Below, piece by piece: positions 13,970-21,875 of a stretch of DNA of 26,286 nucleotides. How positions within the stretch are numbered: position 1 is the first letter of the stretch; each line of letters opens with the position of its first letter. The DNA comes from Chthoniobacter flavus. GTDB lineage: Bacteria; Verrucomicrobiota; Verrucomicrobiia; Chthoniobacterales; Terrimicrobiaceae. Both the position numbers and the translations under genes were made by a program. Under the pieces are notes generated by a model. The model was not told the DNA's origin. It searched no databases and worked only from the letters and a program-made list of their open reading frames with translations. The stretch covers positions 1-26,286 of the forward strand of contig CAMBAQ010000002.1 in NCBI GenBank assembly GCA_945863785.1. The letters are read 5' to 3'.

Positions 13970-15919
13970 TTATTCTTTCGAGGCTTTGCTTAGCTTCGTG
14001 AGGACGCTGAGATCCTCCAAAGTGGTAGTATCACCAGTGATGCTTTCACCAGCGGCGATCTGCTTTAGGAGTCGGCGCATGATTTTGCCGCTGCGTGTTT
14101 TTGGAAGAGCTTCGGCAAAGCGAATTTCATCGGGTTTCGCAATGGGGCCGATGGCTTGAGCCACGTGGCGGCGGATTTTTTCCGCCAAATCCTTGGATCC
14201 GGTATGACCTTCGCGGAGGATGACGAAAGCAACAACGCCTTGGCCCTTGATTTCATCTGGGCGACCCACTACGGCGGCCTCTGCGACGGAATCATGCCCA
14301 ACAATCGCGCTTTCGACCTCGGCGGTTCCAAGTCGGTGACCTGCGACATTGAGAACGTCGTCAATGCGGCCGACGATCCAGAAGTAGCCATCCTTGTCAC
14401 GGCGGGCGCCATCGCCTGTGAAGTAGCAACCTTTGACCTCGCTCCAATATTGTTTTTTGTAGCGGGGTTTATCGCCATAAATCGTGCGGAGCATGGCTGG
14501 CCAAGGTTTGCGAACGACAAGTTTGCCGGATTCATTGGGACCGACTTCTTTTCCTTTGTCATCGACGATGGCTGCATCAACGCCGAAGAAAGGCAATGTT
14601 GCAGTGCCGGGCTTCAGCGGGGTTGCTCCTGGCAATGGGGAAATCAATATAGAACCGGTCTCGGTTTGCCACCACGTGTCAACGATCGGGCAGCGTTCTG
14701 CGCCGATATTTTTGTGATACCACATCCAAGCTTCAGGGTTGATTGGTTCGCCAACGCTTCCCAACAACCTCAAAGAGGACAGATCGTGTTTCGCGGGCCA
14801 CTCGTCGCCCCACTTCATGAATGCACGAATCGCGGTCGGAGCAGTGTAAAGGATCGTGACTCCGAGTTCTTCGATGATTTTCCAAAAACGGTCGGGTTCG
14901 GGCCAGTTCGGAGCGCCTTCATAGAGGACGCAAGTGGCTCCATTCGCAAGTGGACCGTAAACGAGATAGCTGTGACCGGTGATCCAACCGACGTCGGCGG
15001 TGCACCAGTAAATGTCTTCCTCGCGAAGGTCGAAAATATATTTGCTCGTGGCAGCGGTGCCGGTGAGGTACCCGCCGGTGGTGTGAAGAATGCCCTTCGG
15101 TTTTCCGGTTGAGCCGCTCGTATAGAGGATGAAAAGGGGATGTTCGCTGTCCACAGGAACAGCTGGGCATTTCGCATCGACGTATTCTGCTTCCCGATGC
15201 CACCAAACATCGCGGCCCTCCTCGATGTGGATATCAAGACTGGTGCGGCGGGCAACAATCACTCGGCGGACTACCGAGTTGTCCTTCAATGCGTAGTCCA
15301 CATTTTGTTTAAGCGAGACGATTTGGCCTCGGCGATATCCGCCATCGGCCGTGACGACCACTTTGGCTCCGCTATCAGCAAGGCGATCCTTGATGCTGTC
15401 GCTACTGAAGCCGCCAAAGACAACGCAGTGAACCGCTCCGATGCGGGCGCAAGCCAGCATGGCGATGACCGCTTCAGGAATCAGCGGCATGTAAATTAAA
15501 ACACGGTCACCTTTTTTGACTTCGTTCCGCTTGAGAATATTTGCAAATACGCAGACCTCGCGGTGGAGTTGTTGGTAGGTGAGTGTGCGGCGTTCGCCGG
15601 GTTCGCCCTCCCAGATGATGGCCGCTTTATTGCGGCGCGGACCGTCGAGATGACGATCGAGGCAATTTTCGGCGGCGTTGAGTTGTCCGCCTACAAACCA
15701 CTTTGCAAAGGGCGGCTTCCAATCCAGAACTTGGGTCCATTTCTTTTGCCAAAGAAGTTCAGAGGCCTCGCCAGCCCAAAACTTTTCCGGATTCTTGATA
15801 GATTGTGCGTATAGCTTTTTGTAGTCATCAAAGCTTTTAACAACCGCTTTTTTTGAAAACGGCTTGGAGGGTTTAAAGACGCGATTTTCTGTGGCGATGG
15901 ATTCGGTTTTTTTGGACAT
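13970..15919 (-). CDS. acs: Acetyl-CoA synthetase (AMP-forming)
   Basis: This 649-residue cytoplasmic enzyme makes acetyl-CoA from acetate, CoA and ATP through acetyl-AMP. The length equals that of well-studied Acs. The P-loop-like A3 motif YTSGSTGKPKG, the substrate block DVGWITGHSY, the acetate-pocket block DTWWQTETGS with the tryptophan that limits chain length, YFTGDGARRDKDGYFWIVGR and the hinge GRIDDV are all intact. The C-terminal PKTRSGKIMRRLL contains K612, the lysine that is catalytic and is silenced by acetylation in homologues. No lysine acetyltransferase lies adjacent, although a GNAT gene is present at 3159. The start is ATG at 15919 without a Shine-Dalgarno sequence. The gene is divergent from the RelE-like gene. 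Confidence 0.96.
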   Translation of the reverse strand: MSKKTESIATENRVFKPSKPFSKKAVVKSFDDYKKLYAQSIKNPEKFWAGEASELLWQKKWTQVLDWKPPFAKWFVGGQLNAAENCLDRHLDGPRRNKAAIIWEGEPGERRTLTYQQLHREVCVFANILKRNEVKKGDRVLIYMPLIPEAVIAMLACARIGAVHCVVFGGFSSDSIKDRLADSGAKVVVTADGGYRRGQIVSLKQNVDYALKDNSVVRRVIVARRTSLDIHIEEGRDVWWHREAEYVDAKCPAVPVDSEHPLFILYTSGSTGKPKGILHTTGGYLTGTAATSKYIFDLREEDIYWCTADVGWITGHSYLVYGPLANGATCVLYEGAPNWPEPDRFWKIIEELGVTILYTAPTAIRAFMKWGDEWPAKHDLSSLRLLGSVGEPINPEAWMWYHKNIGAERCPIVDTWWQTETGSILISPLPGATPLKPGTATLPFFGVDAAIVDDKGKEVGPNESGKLVVRKPWPAMLRTIYGDKPRYKKQYWSEVKGCYFTGDGARRDKDGYFWIVGRIDDVLNVAGHRLGTAEVESAIVGHDSVAEAAVVGRPDEIKGQGVVAFVILREGHTGSKDLAEKIRRHVAQAIGPIAKPDEIRFAEALPKTRSGKIMRRLLKQIAAGESITGDTTTLEDLSVLTKLSKASKE

Positions 15920-15998
15920 AAGGGAGAAAGTTGACTAATCCCAGAATTTTGAGGGCTAGGCAATCAGTTCTCTCAAAAAAGGATTCTTGCCAACAGTG

Positions 15999-16385
15999 AT
16001 GGGATCGGGCCAATGCTCTCTCGTGTTTCAGGTGATATTTAATAAAATCAGCGCATCCGAAATGGCCGCGCTTCCGAAGGATCTTCAACTCGATTTGCTA
16101 TCCGAATTCCAGTTTCTCCCTGGAGATTTGGAATCGCTGGATAGCGAGCACTTTGGACGGGTCTCGCGTGATGGTCGTTCGCTTCTGCGGTACCGTGCGA
16201 AGGATTACCGGATTTATTTTGAGCGTCATGCCGAGGGATTGCTTGTTCACCGCGTGCTGCACAAAAACACAATCCGGGATTTTTTATTCCGCTCCAATCT
16301 GCCGCTTGACCAAGAAGATAGCGGGCTATCAAAGACCAATGATTTCTGGAAACTCATCCATGAAGCCGAGGAGACGCGAGCGTGA
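15999..16385 (+). CDS. RelE/ParE-like small protein without an obvious antitoxin
   Basis: From ATG 15999 this is a 128-residue protein. The central part reads like the RelE/ParE fold: VFQVIF.K at the start, a helical ALPKDLQLDLLSEFQFL region, then FGRVSRDGRSLLRYRAKDYRIYFE and LLVHRVLHKNTIRDFLFRS, matching the LRV-GDYRV-Y and HR-K positions of that fold. A polar tail of about 30 residues follows. No antitoxin-sized gene lies before or after it. It overlaps the aminotransferase gene as GTGA. Starts are uncertain: TTG 15987, GTG 15996 and GTG 16023 are also open, and AAAAGGA lies before 15987. It may be a lone toxin-like mRNA-interferase relative or a domain used for another purpose. Confidence 0.65.
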   Translation: MGSGQCSLVFQVIFNKISASEMAALPKDLQLDLLSEFQFLPGDLESLDSEHFGRVSRDGRSLLRYRAKDYRIYFERHAEGLLVHRVLHKNTIRDFLFRSNLPLDQEDSGLSKTNDFWKLIHEAEETRA

Positions 16386-17548
16386 GTGTTTTCGGCACTG
16401 AGGGCGAACGTTGTCGCGAGTTTCCGGTTGTTGAGAATGGAATATTCCTCGCTCATGCCGGCGTGACGATTTTGCCCCGGCGTGCGGCGGATGCAATGAG
16501 CGCTCATGCGCAGGCGAGTTGCCGCCATCACCAAGAATTTGGCGATGTGCTTCGCGATGTCGCTCAGACGCGCGCCGTTTGTGCCAATCTCATTGGCGCG
16601 GATGCCAGCGAGGTGGCTCTGCTTGGACCAACATCGCTAGGGTTGAGCCTTTTTGCCAATGGCTTGAATTGGGCCCCTGGAGACGAGTTGCTTTATTACG
16701 GGGACGATTACCCTTCGAATGTTTATCCGTGGATGGCGCTTCAAGAAAGGGGCGTTGTGATACGTCGACTTCAGCCTGTCGTAGCGGGCGGGATCACTCC
16801 GGAGTTGGTAGAGGCTGCGATCACTCCACGCACTAGACTTGTCGCGCTGGCATCCTGTCACTTCTTGAGTGGTCGCAGGATTGATGTCGATGCCATTGGT
16901 CGGATGTTGCAGGCGAGGGGAGTGCTTTTTTCCCTTGATGCCATTCAGACGATCGGAGCTGCCCCCATCAGTGTGAAGTATGTGGATTTTCTGAGTGCGG
17001 ATGCCCATAAATGGATGCTCGGGCCTTTGGCTATCGGGATTGTTTATGTGGCCAAGCGGAACTTTGAAATCTGTCGGCCCACATTGCTGGGAGCTTGGAA
17101 TGTGAAATCCCCCGACTTTGTGGCACAGGATGAGATTGTTTTTGAGGAAACCGCCCGGCGCTATGAGCCCGGTGTGCTCAACATCGCCGGCATGTATGGC
17201 ATGAAGGCCAGCCTGGAAATGCTTTTAGAAGTCGGAATCGATCGCGTGGAGGCTTCCATCCTCGATTGCAGGGATTTCTTAGAATCCTGCCTGAGTGAAA
17301 TGGGTTTCGAATTTCTTTCTCCCCGTACTGATGATCCGCTCCGTTCGGGGATCCTGACGGCGAGGCACCCAGTGACGGAAAGCGCTCGATTATTTGCAGC
17401 GCTGGAGGCAGCTAATATCACGGCGTCGCTTCGCTCAAACCGCGCAGGGGAAAAGTGGCTTCGATTCAGTCCCCATTTTTACAACGTCAGATCGGAAATG
17501 AGCCGTGTTGCGAATGTGATCGCGGAACAAGTGAACAAGATCAGATAA
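16382..17548 (+). CDS. Class V aminotransferase-fold PLP enzyme (NifS/CsdA-like)
   Basis: This 388-residue protein is a PLP-dependent enzyme of the class V aminotransferase/cysteine desulfurase-like group. SLDAIQTIGAAPISV (184-198) has the PLP-ring aspartate D186 and Q189; SADAHKW (205-211) has the Schiff-base lysine K210. YEPGVLNIAGMYGM near residue 260 and the C-terminal LRFSPHFYN are also typical. The usual active-site cysteine loop of desulfurases is not evident, so a transaminase or lyase role on a small amino compound is as likely as desulfuration. The start is GTG at 16382, overlapping the RelE-like stop as GTGA, which indicates coupled translation. It is convergent with the histidine phosphatase gene, 8 bases apart. 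Confidence 0.85.
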   Translation: MSVFGTEGERCREFPVVENGIFLAHAGVTILPRRAADAMSAHAQASCRHHQEFGDVLRDVAQTRAVCANLIGADASEVALLGPTSLGLSLFANGLNWAPGDELLYYGDDYPSNVYPWMALQERGVVIRRLQPVVAGGITPELVEAAITPRTRLVALASCHFLSGRRIDVDAIGRMLQARGVLFSLDAIQTIGAAPISVKYVDFLSADAHKWMLGPLAIGIVYVAKRNFEICRPTLLGAWNVKSPDFVAQDEIVFEETARRYEPGVLNIAGMYGMKASLEMLLEVGIDRVEASILDCRDFLESCLSEMGFEFLSPRTDDPLRSGILTARHPVTESARLFAALEAANITASLRSNRAGEKWLRFSPHFYNVRSEMSRVANVIAEQVNKIR

Positions 17549-17556
17549 AGCTGGCT

Positions 17557-18168
17557 TCAAGCGCCATTGAGCGATGCCGGCGGGGCACTCCAGACGTGTA
17601 GAGCGGGGTTCGAGTGTTCGTACCCAAGAAGACTCCAAGTTCCCGTCTCCAAACGGAAAAACCGCGCCCCTTCGGGCTCCATGCCCAACCATCGCGCCGT
17701 TAGCACTCGGAGGCAGTGGGCGTGCGATACAATGAGTGTGTCTCCGCCAAATTCGCGGGCGCGTTGGATTACCCGATCTACTCTTGTTGCGACTTCACTT
17801 GCGGACTCTCCATTTGGGCAAGGTTTGGTGAAGACCGTCCAGTCCGGAACGGTCTTGCGAATTTCGGGTGTCGTGAGGCCCTCGTAAATCCCGTAATTCC
17901 ATTCCACGAGATCGTCGGTGGATTGCGCTTTTTCTCCCCAACCGATCAGCTCACAAGTGCGGCGGGCGCGGAGACGGGGACTGCAGAGGACGAGACCGAA
18001 ATTCCAGTCGGAGAGGAACGGCTTTAGAATATTCGCGCGACGCTCGCCTTCTGGGGTAAGTGGGATATCAGTGGTCGAGGTGTGGCGTCCGTTCAGGCTC
18101 CATTCCGTCTCGCCATGGCGAACTAAAACGATTCGTTGGGCGGGATTTTTGATTTCGGAGGCCGACAT
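17557..18168 (-). CDS. Histidine phosphatase family protein (phosphoglycerate mutase-like)
   Basis: This 203-residue protein has the catalytic LVRHGETEW with the phospho-acceptor H18, R17 and E20. Further sites are C-S-P-R-L-R-A-R-R (62-70) with the second phosphate-binding arginine, the acid region EWNYGIYEGLT (89-99) and the second histidine in VSHAHCLR (147-154). It is an active-looking broad-specificity phosphatase of the GpmB/CobC type; the substrate is not evident. I chose ATG 18168, since the open frame further upstream overlaps the next gene and encodes no sensible sequence. The start lies 5 bases after the stop of the alpha/beta-hydrolase-like gene, so the two are probably one unit. 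Confidence 0.88.
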   Translation of the reverse strand: MSASEIKNPAQRIVLVRHGETEWSLNGRHTSTTDIPLTPEGERRANILKPFLSDWNFGLVLCSPRLRARRTCELIGWGEKAQSTDDLVEWNYGIYEGLTTPEIRKTVPDWTVFTKPCPNGESASEVATRVDRVIQRAREFGGDTLIVSHAHCLRVLTARWLGMEPEGARFFRLETGTWSLLGYEHSNPALHVWSAPPASLNGA

Positions 18169-18173
18169 ATGTG

Positions 18174-19169
18174 TCAGGCGATACTTGCGTGAGCAAAGTC
18201 GGCATCGAGCCAGCGCGAAATGGCTGTGCCGATTTCGGTGGGCATTTCCATTGGAGCAAAAGTCGCAGCTTCGGGAAGGATGTGAAGACTTGCATTGGGA
18301 AGTTTCCGGCAAAGCTCGGAACCCTCGGCGGGATCGAATCCCTTCGCGGCCTCGGGCCACAGGATATGAACGGGAGCAATCACATTGCCGAGACGATCCT
18401 CGACATGGAATCGGCGTCGATTTCGCAAAAACCCGAGGATCGCATGCTCTGCCCCATACTGCTGGGCGCAAGTGGTAAGAATGCTGACGGTTTCGTCCGT
18501 GACATTTTCCGGTTTGGCAAAACCCACGCGCGTGAGCCAGTTTTTGATGAACGGGGCCCGCGAGAGATGGTTGCGGTAAATGAAGCGTTTTAGCGCGGGA
18601 ATCCCTTTGGCAACGCCCATTCCCATGGCGTTCCATTGAGGGGGCGTGCGCAATTTCGTTGGCATAAATAAGACCAAGCGCGAAATGAGTTCAGGATGTC
18701 TGGATGCCAATAGGAGCGCGATCTGGCACGTGAGTCCACTGGCGACAAGAGCGACCGGGCGACCAGCAACAATCTGACGAAGCAACTCGGCAATGCTGTC
18801 AGCGATATCGCTGGCATCCAACGCCTGTGATGGGCGTTCGGATTCGCCGAACCCGATCAGATCGGGAGCAATGACCTCGCGGTCCATAGCAAAGTGGGAG
18901 TAAACTTTGGACCACTCGTACGAGGAGGCTCCAAGGAAGTATCCATGGAGAAAAAGGATTGGCTCCCCGGATCCACAGATGTGGTAAACGATCTGGCCTT
19001 TCGAAGTCTGTGCCACGCGTGTGGCGAAAATGGTGGGTGAAATCGCGTCCGGTATAGGCTCTCTAGTAGAACGACGAGTGCCTCGGCTTACAGCAAGAGC
19101 GACAGCCCCTAGCAAACCAACACCAATACCCAATCCGAGAATTGGGTTTTTCTTCCAGTGTGGTAGCAT
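18174..19169 (-). CDS. Alpha/beta-hydrolase-fold protein lacking the catalytic triad
   Basis: This 331-residue protein has an N-terminal membrane helix (about 9-27) and then an alpha/beta-hydrolase core: EPILFLHGYFLGASSYEW (69-86) with the oxyanion-hole HG, VIAPDLIGFGESERP (99-113), and ALLLASRHPELISRLVL (151-167). The nucleophile elbow G-x-S-x-G reads A143-S-G145-L-T147, so the serine is glycine. The usual G-E-x-D acid site reads P-E-A-A275, and the G-H site reads A-T303. All three triad positions appear lost by ungapped alignment to the family pattern. It is probably a membrane-anchored non-enzymatic relative, or one using other residues. It precedes the histidine phosphatase by 5 bases. 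The start is ATG 19169; no Shine-Dalgarno sequence. Confidence 0.82.
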   Translation of the reverse strand: MLPHWKKNPILGLGIGVGLLGAVALAVSRGTRRSTREPIPDAISPTIFATRVAQTSKGQIVYHICGSGEPILFLHGYFLGASSYEWSKVYSHFAMDREVIAPDLIGFGESERPSQALDASDIADSIAELLRQIVAGRPVALVASGLTCQIALLLASRHPELISRLVLFMPTKLRTPPQWNAMGMGVAKGIPALKRFIYRNHLSRAPFIKNWLTRVGFAKPENVTDETVSILTTCAQQYGAEHAILGFLRNRRRFHVEDRLGNVIAPVHILWPEAAKGFDPAEGSELCRKLPNASLHILPEAATFAPMEMPTEIGTAISRWLDADFAHASIA

Positions 19170-19191
19170 ATCTGGAGGAATGAATAAATCT

Positions 19192-19217
19192 TGGGTGCTT
19201 TTTTACAAAGGCACCCA
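19192..19217 (-). terminator. Hairpin downstream of rpsN, possible terminator
   Basis: TGGGTGC (19192-19198) pairs perfectly with GCACCCA (19211-19217), and inner T and A runs can extend the stem. It lies 11 bases after the rpsN stop on the minus strand. The following bases (AGATTTATTC) are only moderately T-rich, so it may be a weak terminator or an mRNA end structure. Confidence 0.45.
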
Positions 19218-19228
19218 GATTATAGTGA

Positions 19229-19498
19229 CTACCAGCTGGATTTAGTAACGCCGGGGATCAATCCGTTCGATGCCATCTCGCGGAATGTGATACGCGAAAT
19301 CTGGAAGCGGCGGAGGAATGCGCGGCGACGGCCGGTGATGCGGCAGCGGTTCACAAGACGGGTTGGGCTTGCGTCGCGAGGAAGTTGCGCGAGGGAAGCA
19401 TAGTCTTTCTTTGCTTTCAACTCCGCGCGAAGTGCCGCGTATTTTTCAACTGTTTTCTGTTTGCGCTTGTTGCGCTCGAGCCATGCTGTTTTTGCCAT
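19229..19498 (-). CDS. rpsN: 30S ribosomal protein S14 (zinc-independent type)
   Basis: This is an 89-residue S14 protein of the small ribosomal subunit. MAKTAWLERN at the start, LPRDASPTRLVNRCRITGR in the middle and IPGVTKSSW at the end are diagnostic. There is no CxxC...CxxC set, so it is the zinc-independent form, of the shorter 89-residue type. The usually conserved GRPRG/GRPHG turn reads GRRRA, a mild change. The gene stands outside the spc ribosomal operon, between an M23 peptidase gene and the alpha/beta-hydrolase-like gene. The start ATG 19498 has no Shine-Dalgarno sequence; the open frame upstream to 19741 overlaps the M23 gene and is not part of S14. Confidence 0.95.
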   Translation of the reverse strand: MAKTAWLERNKRKQKTVEKYAALRAELKAKKDYASLAQLPRDASPTRLVNRCRITGRRRAFLRRFQISRITFREMASNGLIPGVTKSSW

Positions 19499-19550
19499 AG
19501 GAAGGGATGAAACTAAACGGAACGTTGGAACAAGCAAGTCTTTTGCTAAT

Positions 19551-20588
19551 TTAATTATCAAGGCGGCTTTTTTGGTCCCACCTACCAAGGAGGTCCAAAA
19601 ATCGCTTGCCCGAATCCGTGAGGTGCGGGCTGCCTTTGGATCCAGCGATGATCCCGCGAGTCGTGTGGTTGTAAGCGAATGGAGTTTCGCGAACCCATGC
19701 GATCTCGGGAGCGGCGGCGGCCTTCGAGGAGGCCATTGCACTCATTGGAGTTCCAAAGCGATTGAAGGCGATTGTCCATGCCGGTGGGCAAGCATCCTCG
19801 CCATTCGACACGAGCCACGGGTAGGAACGGATGATTGTGAGAGAGGGCGAGTTGGGAATCGTGATTTTATAAAAAGCTTCCTGTCCTCGGATGTAGTCGC
19901 TGAATCGAAACGCGGGATTTTTTGCACACTCAAGGAGAACCTTCGCGGGATCGATCCCTGATAGGTTGTATCCGTGATAAGGACCGTGTTTGTTCGGCGT
20001 TCCGCTGAAATAACGTTTATACCAAGACTCAAAATCGGTGCTTAATAAAAGCGCGATTTCAAAGTGAAGGTGTGCTCGCTCGCAATTGATGCCAGCGCCA
20101 GTGAAGCCCATGCGGCCGATCACGTCGCCCTGCGCTACCTGCTGATCGGGTTCGACGGAGATTGAGGAGAGATGCGCGTAAAGGGTATAAACAGGACTGC
20201 CTTCGATATCATGCTCGATGACGATGTAGCGTCCGTAGTTGGAGGCGCCGGGTTCATGACTCACATGGGCTATTCTTCCCGCAGCCGAAGCTCGGATGTC
20301 ATCCAGCGGTTTGCCACTGGCGTCTCGCTGTGTCGGAGCGATATCGATGCCTTCGTGGAGTTGCAAGTAGATGACTTCCTCGCCCTGACGCTGCGGGCCC
20401 CTCACGTAGCCGAAGGATCCGCCTTCCCAAACCTTCGTCGAGACGCCCTCGAAATTGCGGTCCACATACATGTAAAAGTCCTGCGGTTTGTCCTCCAGGA
20501 GGGCGTGGTTGTCCGTCGGAAAATCAAATACCGCTGCTTGAATAGCCCCCGCAAAGGCCACAATGAGAAAAAGCTGACGAGCGATCAC
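19551..20588 (-). CDS. Secreted M23-family metallopeptidase
   Basis: This 345-residue exported protein has a signal peptide (MIARQLFLIVAFAGAIQAA). The LytM/M23 zinc site is complete: H78-E-G-I-D82 and H173-L-H175, with the supporting H139 in LYAHLSS and GRYIVIEHD. M23 enzymes cut peptide bridges in peptidoglycan. The C-terminal 150 residues are not part of the usual M23 domain and I do not recognise them; they contain SYPWLVSNGEDACPPAW and may be a binding domain. The start is GTG at 20588, overlapping the upstream stop as GTGA, so it is translated with the SecD-P1-like protein. Both are exported and may act together at the cell envelope. Confidence 0.9.
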   Translation of the reverse strand: MIARQLFLIVAFAGAIQAAVFDFPTDNHALLEDKPQDFYMYVDRNFEGVSTKVWEGGSFGYVRGPQRQGEEVIYLQLHEGIDIAPTQRDASGKPLDDIRASAAGRIAHVSHEPGASNYGRYIVIEHDIEGSPVYTLYAHLSSISVEPDQQVAQGDVIGRMGFTGAGINCERAHLHFEIALLLSTDFESWYKRYFSGTPNKHGPYHGYNLSGIDPAKVLLECAKNPAFRFSDYIRGQEAFYKITIPNSPSLTIIRSYPWLVSNGEDACPPAWTIAFNRFGTPMSAMASSKAAAAPEIAWVRETPFAYNHTTRGIIAGSKGSPHLTDSGKRFLDLLGRWDQKSRLDN

Positions 20589-21106
20589 TGGGCGGTTTGT
20601 TTTTTAGGCGTCGGTGGCTTTTTTCCAAATTCCGATTCTCTTCCGATAATCGGGAATTTTTTTTGCAGGCGAGCGATTTCCTCGGGCATGAAGCCGCCCG
20701 GAACGTAAAAAATACCATCATTAATGACTGGTTGAACCATGATGGAGGAGGCGATGCGGCCATTGATAAGCACCACGGCGATGCGGCCCTTTTCCTCTTG
20801 GGTGAACTGGAAGAGCTTGTTCGTGCCGTGGTCATCGAGTCGAAAGTAAGCGCCGATCATGCCGTCATTTCCTGGAAATGCGTAAAATGCCTTAATGTCC
20901 CGCTCGCTCAGAACGGGCACTTTTTGAATGAAGATCTTCTGCTTGGGGTTATTGAGCTCGACTTCGGTGACAAAGGATTCGCCGACAGCCTTGTCGCCTT
21001 GCGCGTGAAGGCGGATGGTGATTTCGGGGCTTTTTTTCGAGCCCGCCATGAGGGGACTCTGAAAAAGGGCCAAGGCTATGCAGATGAGAAAAACAAATCG
21101 GGTCAT
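20585..21106 (-). CDS. Exported protein with SecD P1 head-like domain
   Basis: This 173-residue protein has a signal peptide (MTRFVFLICIALALFQSPLMA). Residues 105-146 (EKGRIAVVLINGRIASSIMVQPVINDGIFYVPGGFMPEEIARL, read in two halves) resemble the P1-head pattern of SecD, in which a GK.LAIVLDG..I.AP.I......G.I.G.FT.EEA..LA segment recurs. There are no membrane helices beyond the signal, so it is not SecD itself. A lysine/proline-rich tail follows. It is first in a two-gene unit with the M23 peptidase (GTGA overlap) and divergent from the BsuPI-domain gene. The role is unknown; a periplasmic envelope protein is the most that can be said. Confidence 0.65.
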   Translation of the reverse strand: MTRFVFLICIALALFQSPLMAGSKKSPEITIRLHAQGDKAVGESFVTEVELNNPKQKIFIQKVPVLSERDIKAFYAFPGNDGMIGAYFRLDDHGTNKLFQFTQEEKGRIAVVLINGRIASSIMVQPVINDGIFYVPGGFMPEEIARLQKKFPIIGRESEFGKKPPTPKKQTAQ

Positions 21107-21221
21107 GGGTCGGCTAATCTAAGGGATTTGCGGTGCCGGATGAGCCCAGCAACGGAGCGGGCATTCTATGCCAATTGATAGGAATTGCAACTATGGGCGC
21201 CTGCGGTTAGCTATCTTAATC

Positions 21222-21872
21222 ATGAAAAACTTTTTCGTCGCCGCCTTCGTTATGGTGTCGCTTTTGGATGTCGGCGCGCAGTCGTCGGATCCTCAGGATG
21301 CCGTCACGGAATTCGCGATCCAGCAGCCGGATGAATCGAGTCCCTTCTTTTTGACCAGCATCGTTGACGATGCCAACTACCAACGAATCGAGTCCCCATC
21401 GAAAGGCTATCCCCGCGTGCCTCGTCGGGAGTACGATTCGGCCCTCGCCAAAGCGGGCCATTTTTTCACCGACATGTTTGCTGATGTGAAGCTTAGTTCC
21501 AGTTCAGCTCAGCCAGAGGAGGCTTCATTGCAAGTCGATCCCGAGAGTCCAGTTATCAAGGATCAGCGGGAAGTTGAGGTCACCTACACGGTTCGCAATA
21601 ATTCCAAATCCCTTACGCAACTGGATTTTCCAACCAGTCAACGGATCGAGATATTAACCTATGATTCCTCCGGCGCCATCGTGGATCGCTGGTCTGATGA
21701 TCGAGCATTTAAGCCCGAAGAGGGGATCGTTGTTATCAATCCCCGTGAGCGAATCGAGTTTAAGGAAAAAATTTCCACCAGAGACATGCACCCAGCTGAG
21801 ACATACAAGACGGAAGCCTCGCTGAAATCCCAGCCTGGGTTTGTCGTTGATCGGACTGTGACTCCCCGCTGA
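21222..21872 (+). CDS. Exported BsuPI-domain protein
   Basis: From ATG 21222 the product has 216 residues and begins with a signal peptide (MKNFFVAAFVMVSLLDVGAQ). The open frame extends up to 21168, but the added residues precede the signal sequence and are unlikely to be translated. The C-terminal half matches the BsuPI (intracellular proteinase inhibitor-like) beta-sandwich: VEVTYTVRNNSKSLTQLDFPTSQRIEI and LTYDSSGAIVDRWSDDRAF, both read in order, then a PRERIEFKEKI block. In exported proteins such domains may bind partners; protease inhibition is not shown. The gene is followed without a gap by the next frame (TGA, then GTG/ATG), as part of a long plus-strand run leading to tyrS. Confidence 0.72.
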   Translation: MKNFFVAAFVMVSLLDVGAQSSDPQDAVTEFAIQQPDESSPFFLTSIVDDANYQRIESPSKGYPRVPRREYDSALAKAGHFFTDMFADVKLSSSSAQPEEASLQVDPESPVIKDQREVEVTYTVRNNSKSLTQLDFPTSQRIEILTYDSSGAIVDRWSDDRAFKPEEGIVVINPRERIEFKEKISTRDMHPAETYKTEASLKSQPGFVVDRTVTPR

Positions 21873-21875
21873 GTG

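Noticed and set aside
14156..15112. Plus-strand frame of 318 codons antisense to acs
   Set aside because: It lies wholly within acs, whose motifs are intact; the translation has no recognisable family pattern.
15920..16400. Complete type II toxin-antitoxin operon around the RelE-like gene
   Set aside because: No frame of antitoxin size with a DNA-binding pattern lies within several hundred bases on either side.
18169..18636. Upstream extension of the histidine phosphatase frame
   Set aside because: The extra residues are read out of frame through the hydrolase-like gene and look random; ATG 18168 directly precedes the conserved domain.
19499..19741. Upstream extension of the rpsN frame
   Set aside because: It overlaps the M23 gene and S14 proteins begin at MAKTAW; the extension has no similarity to S14.
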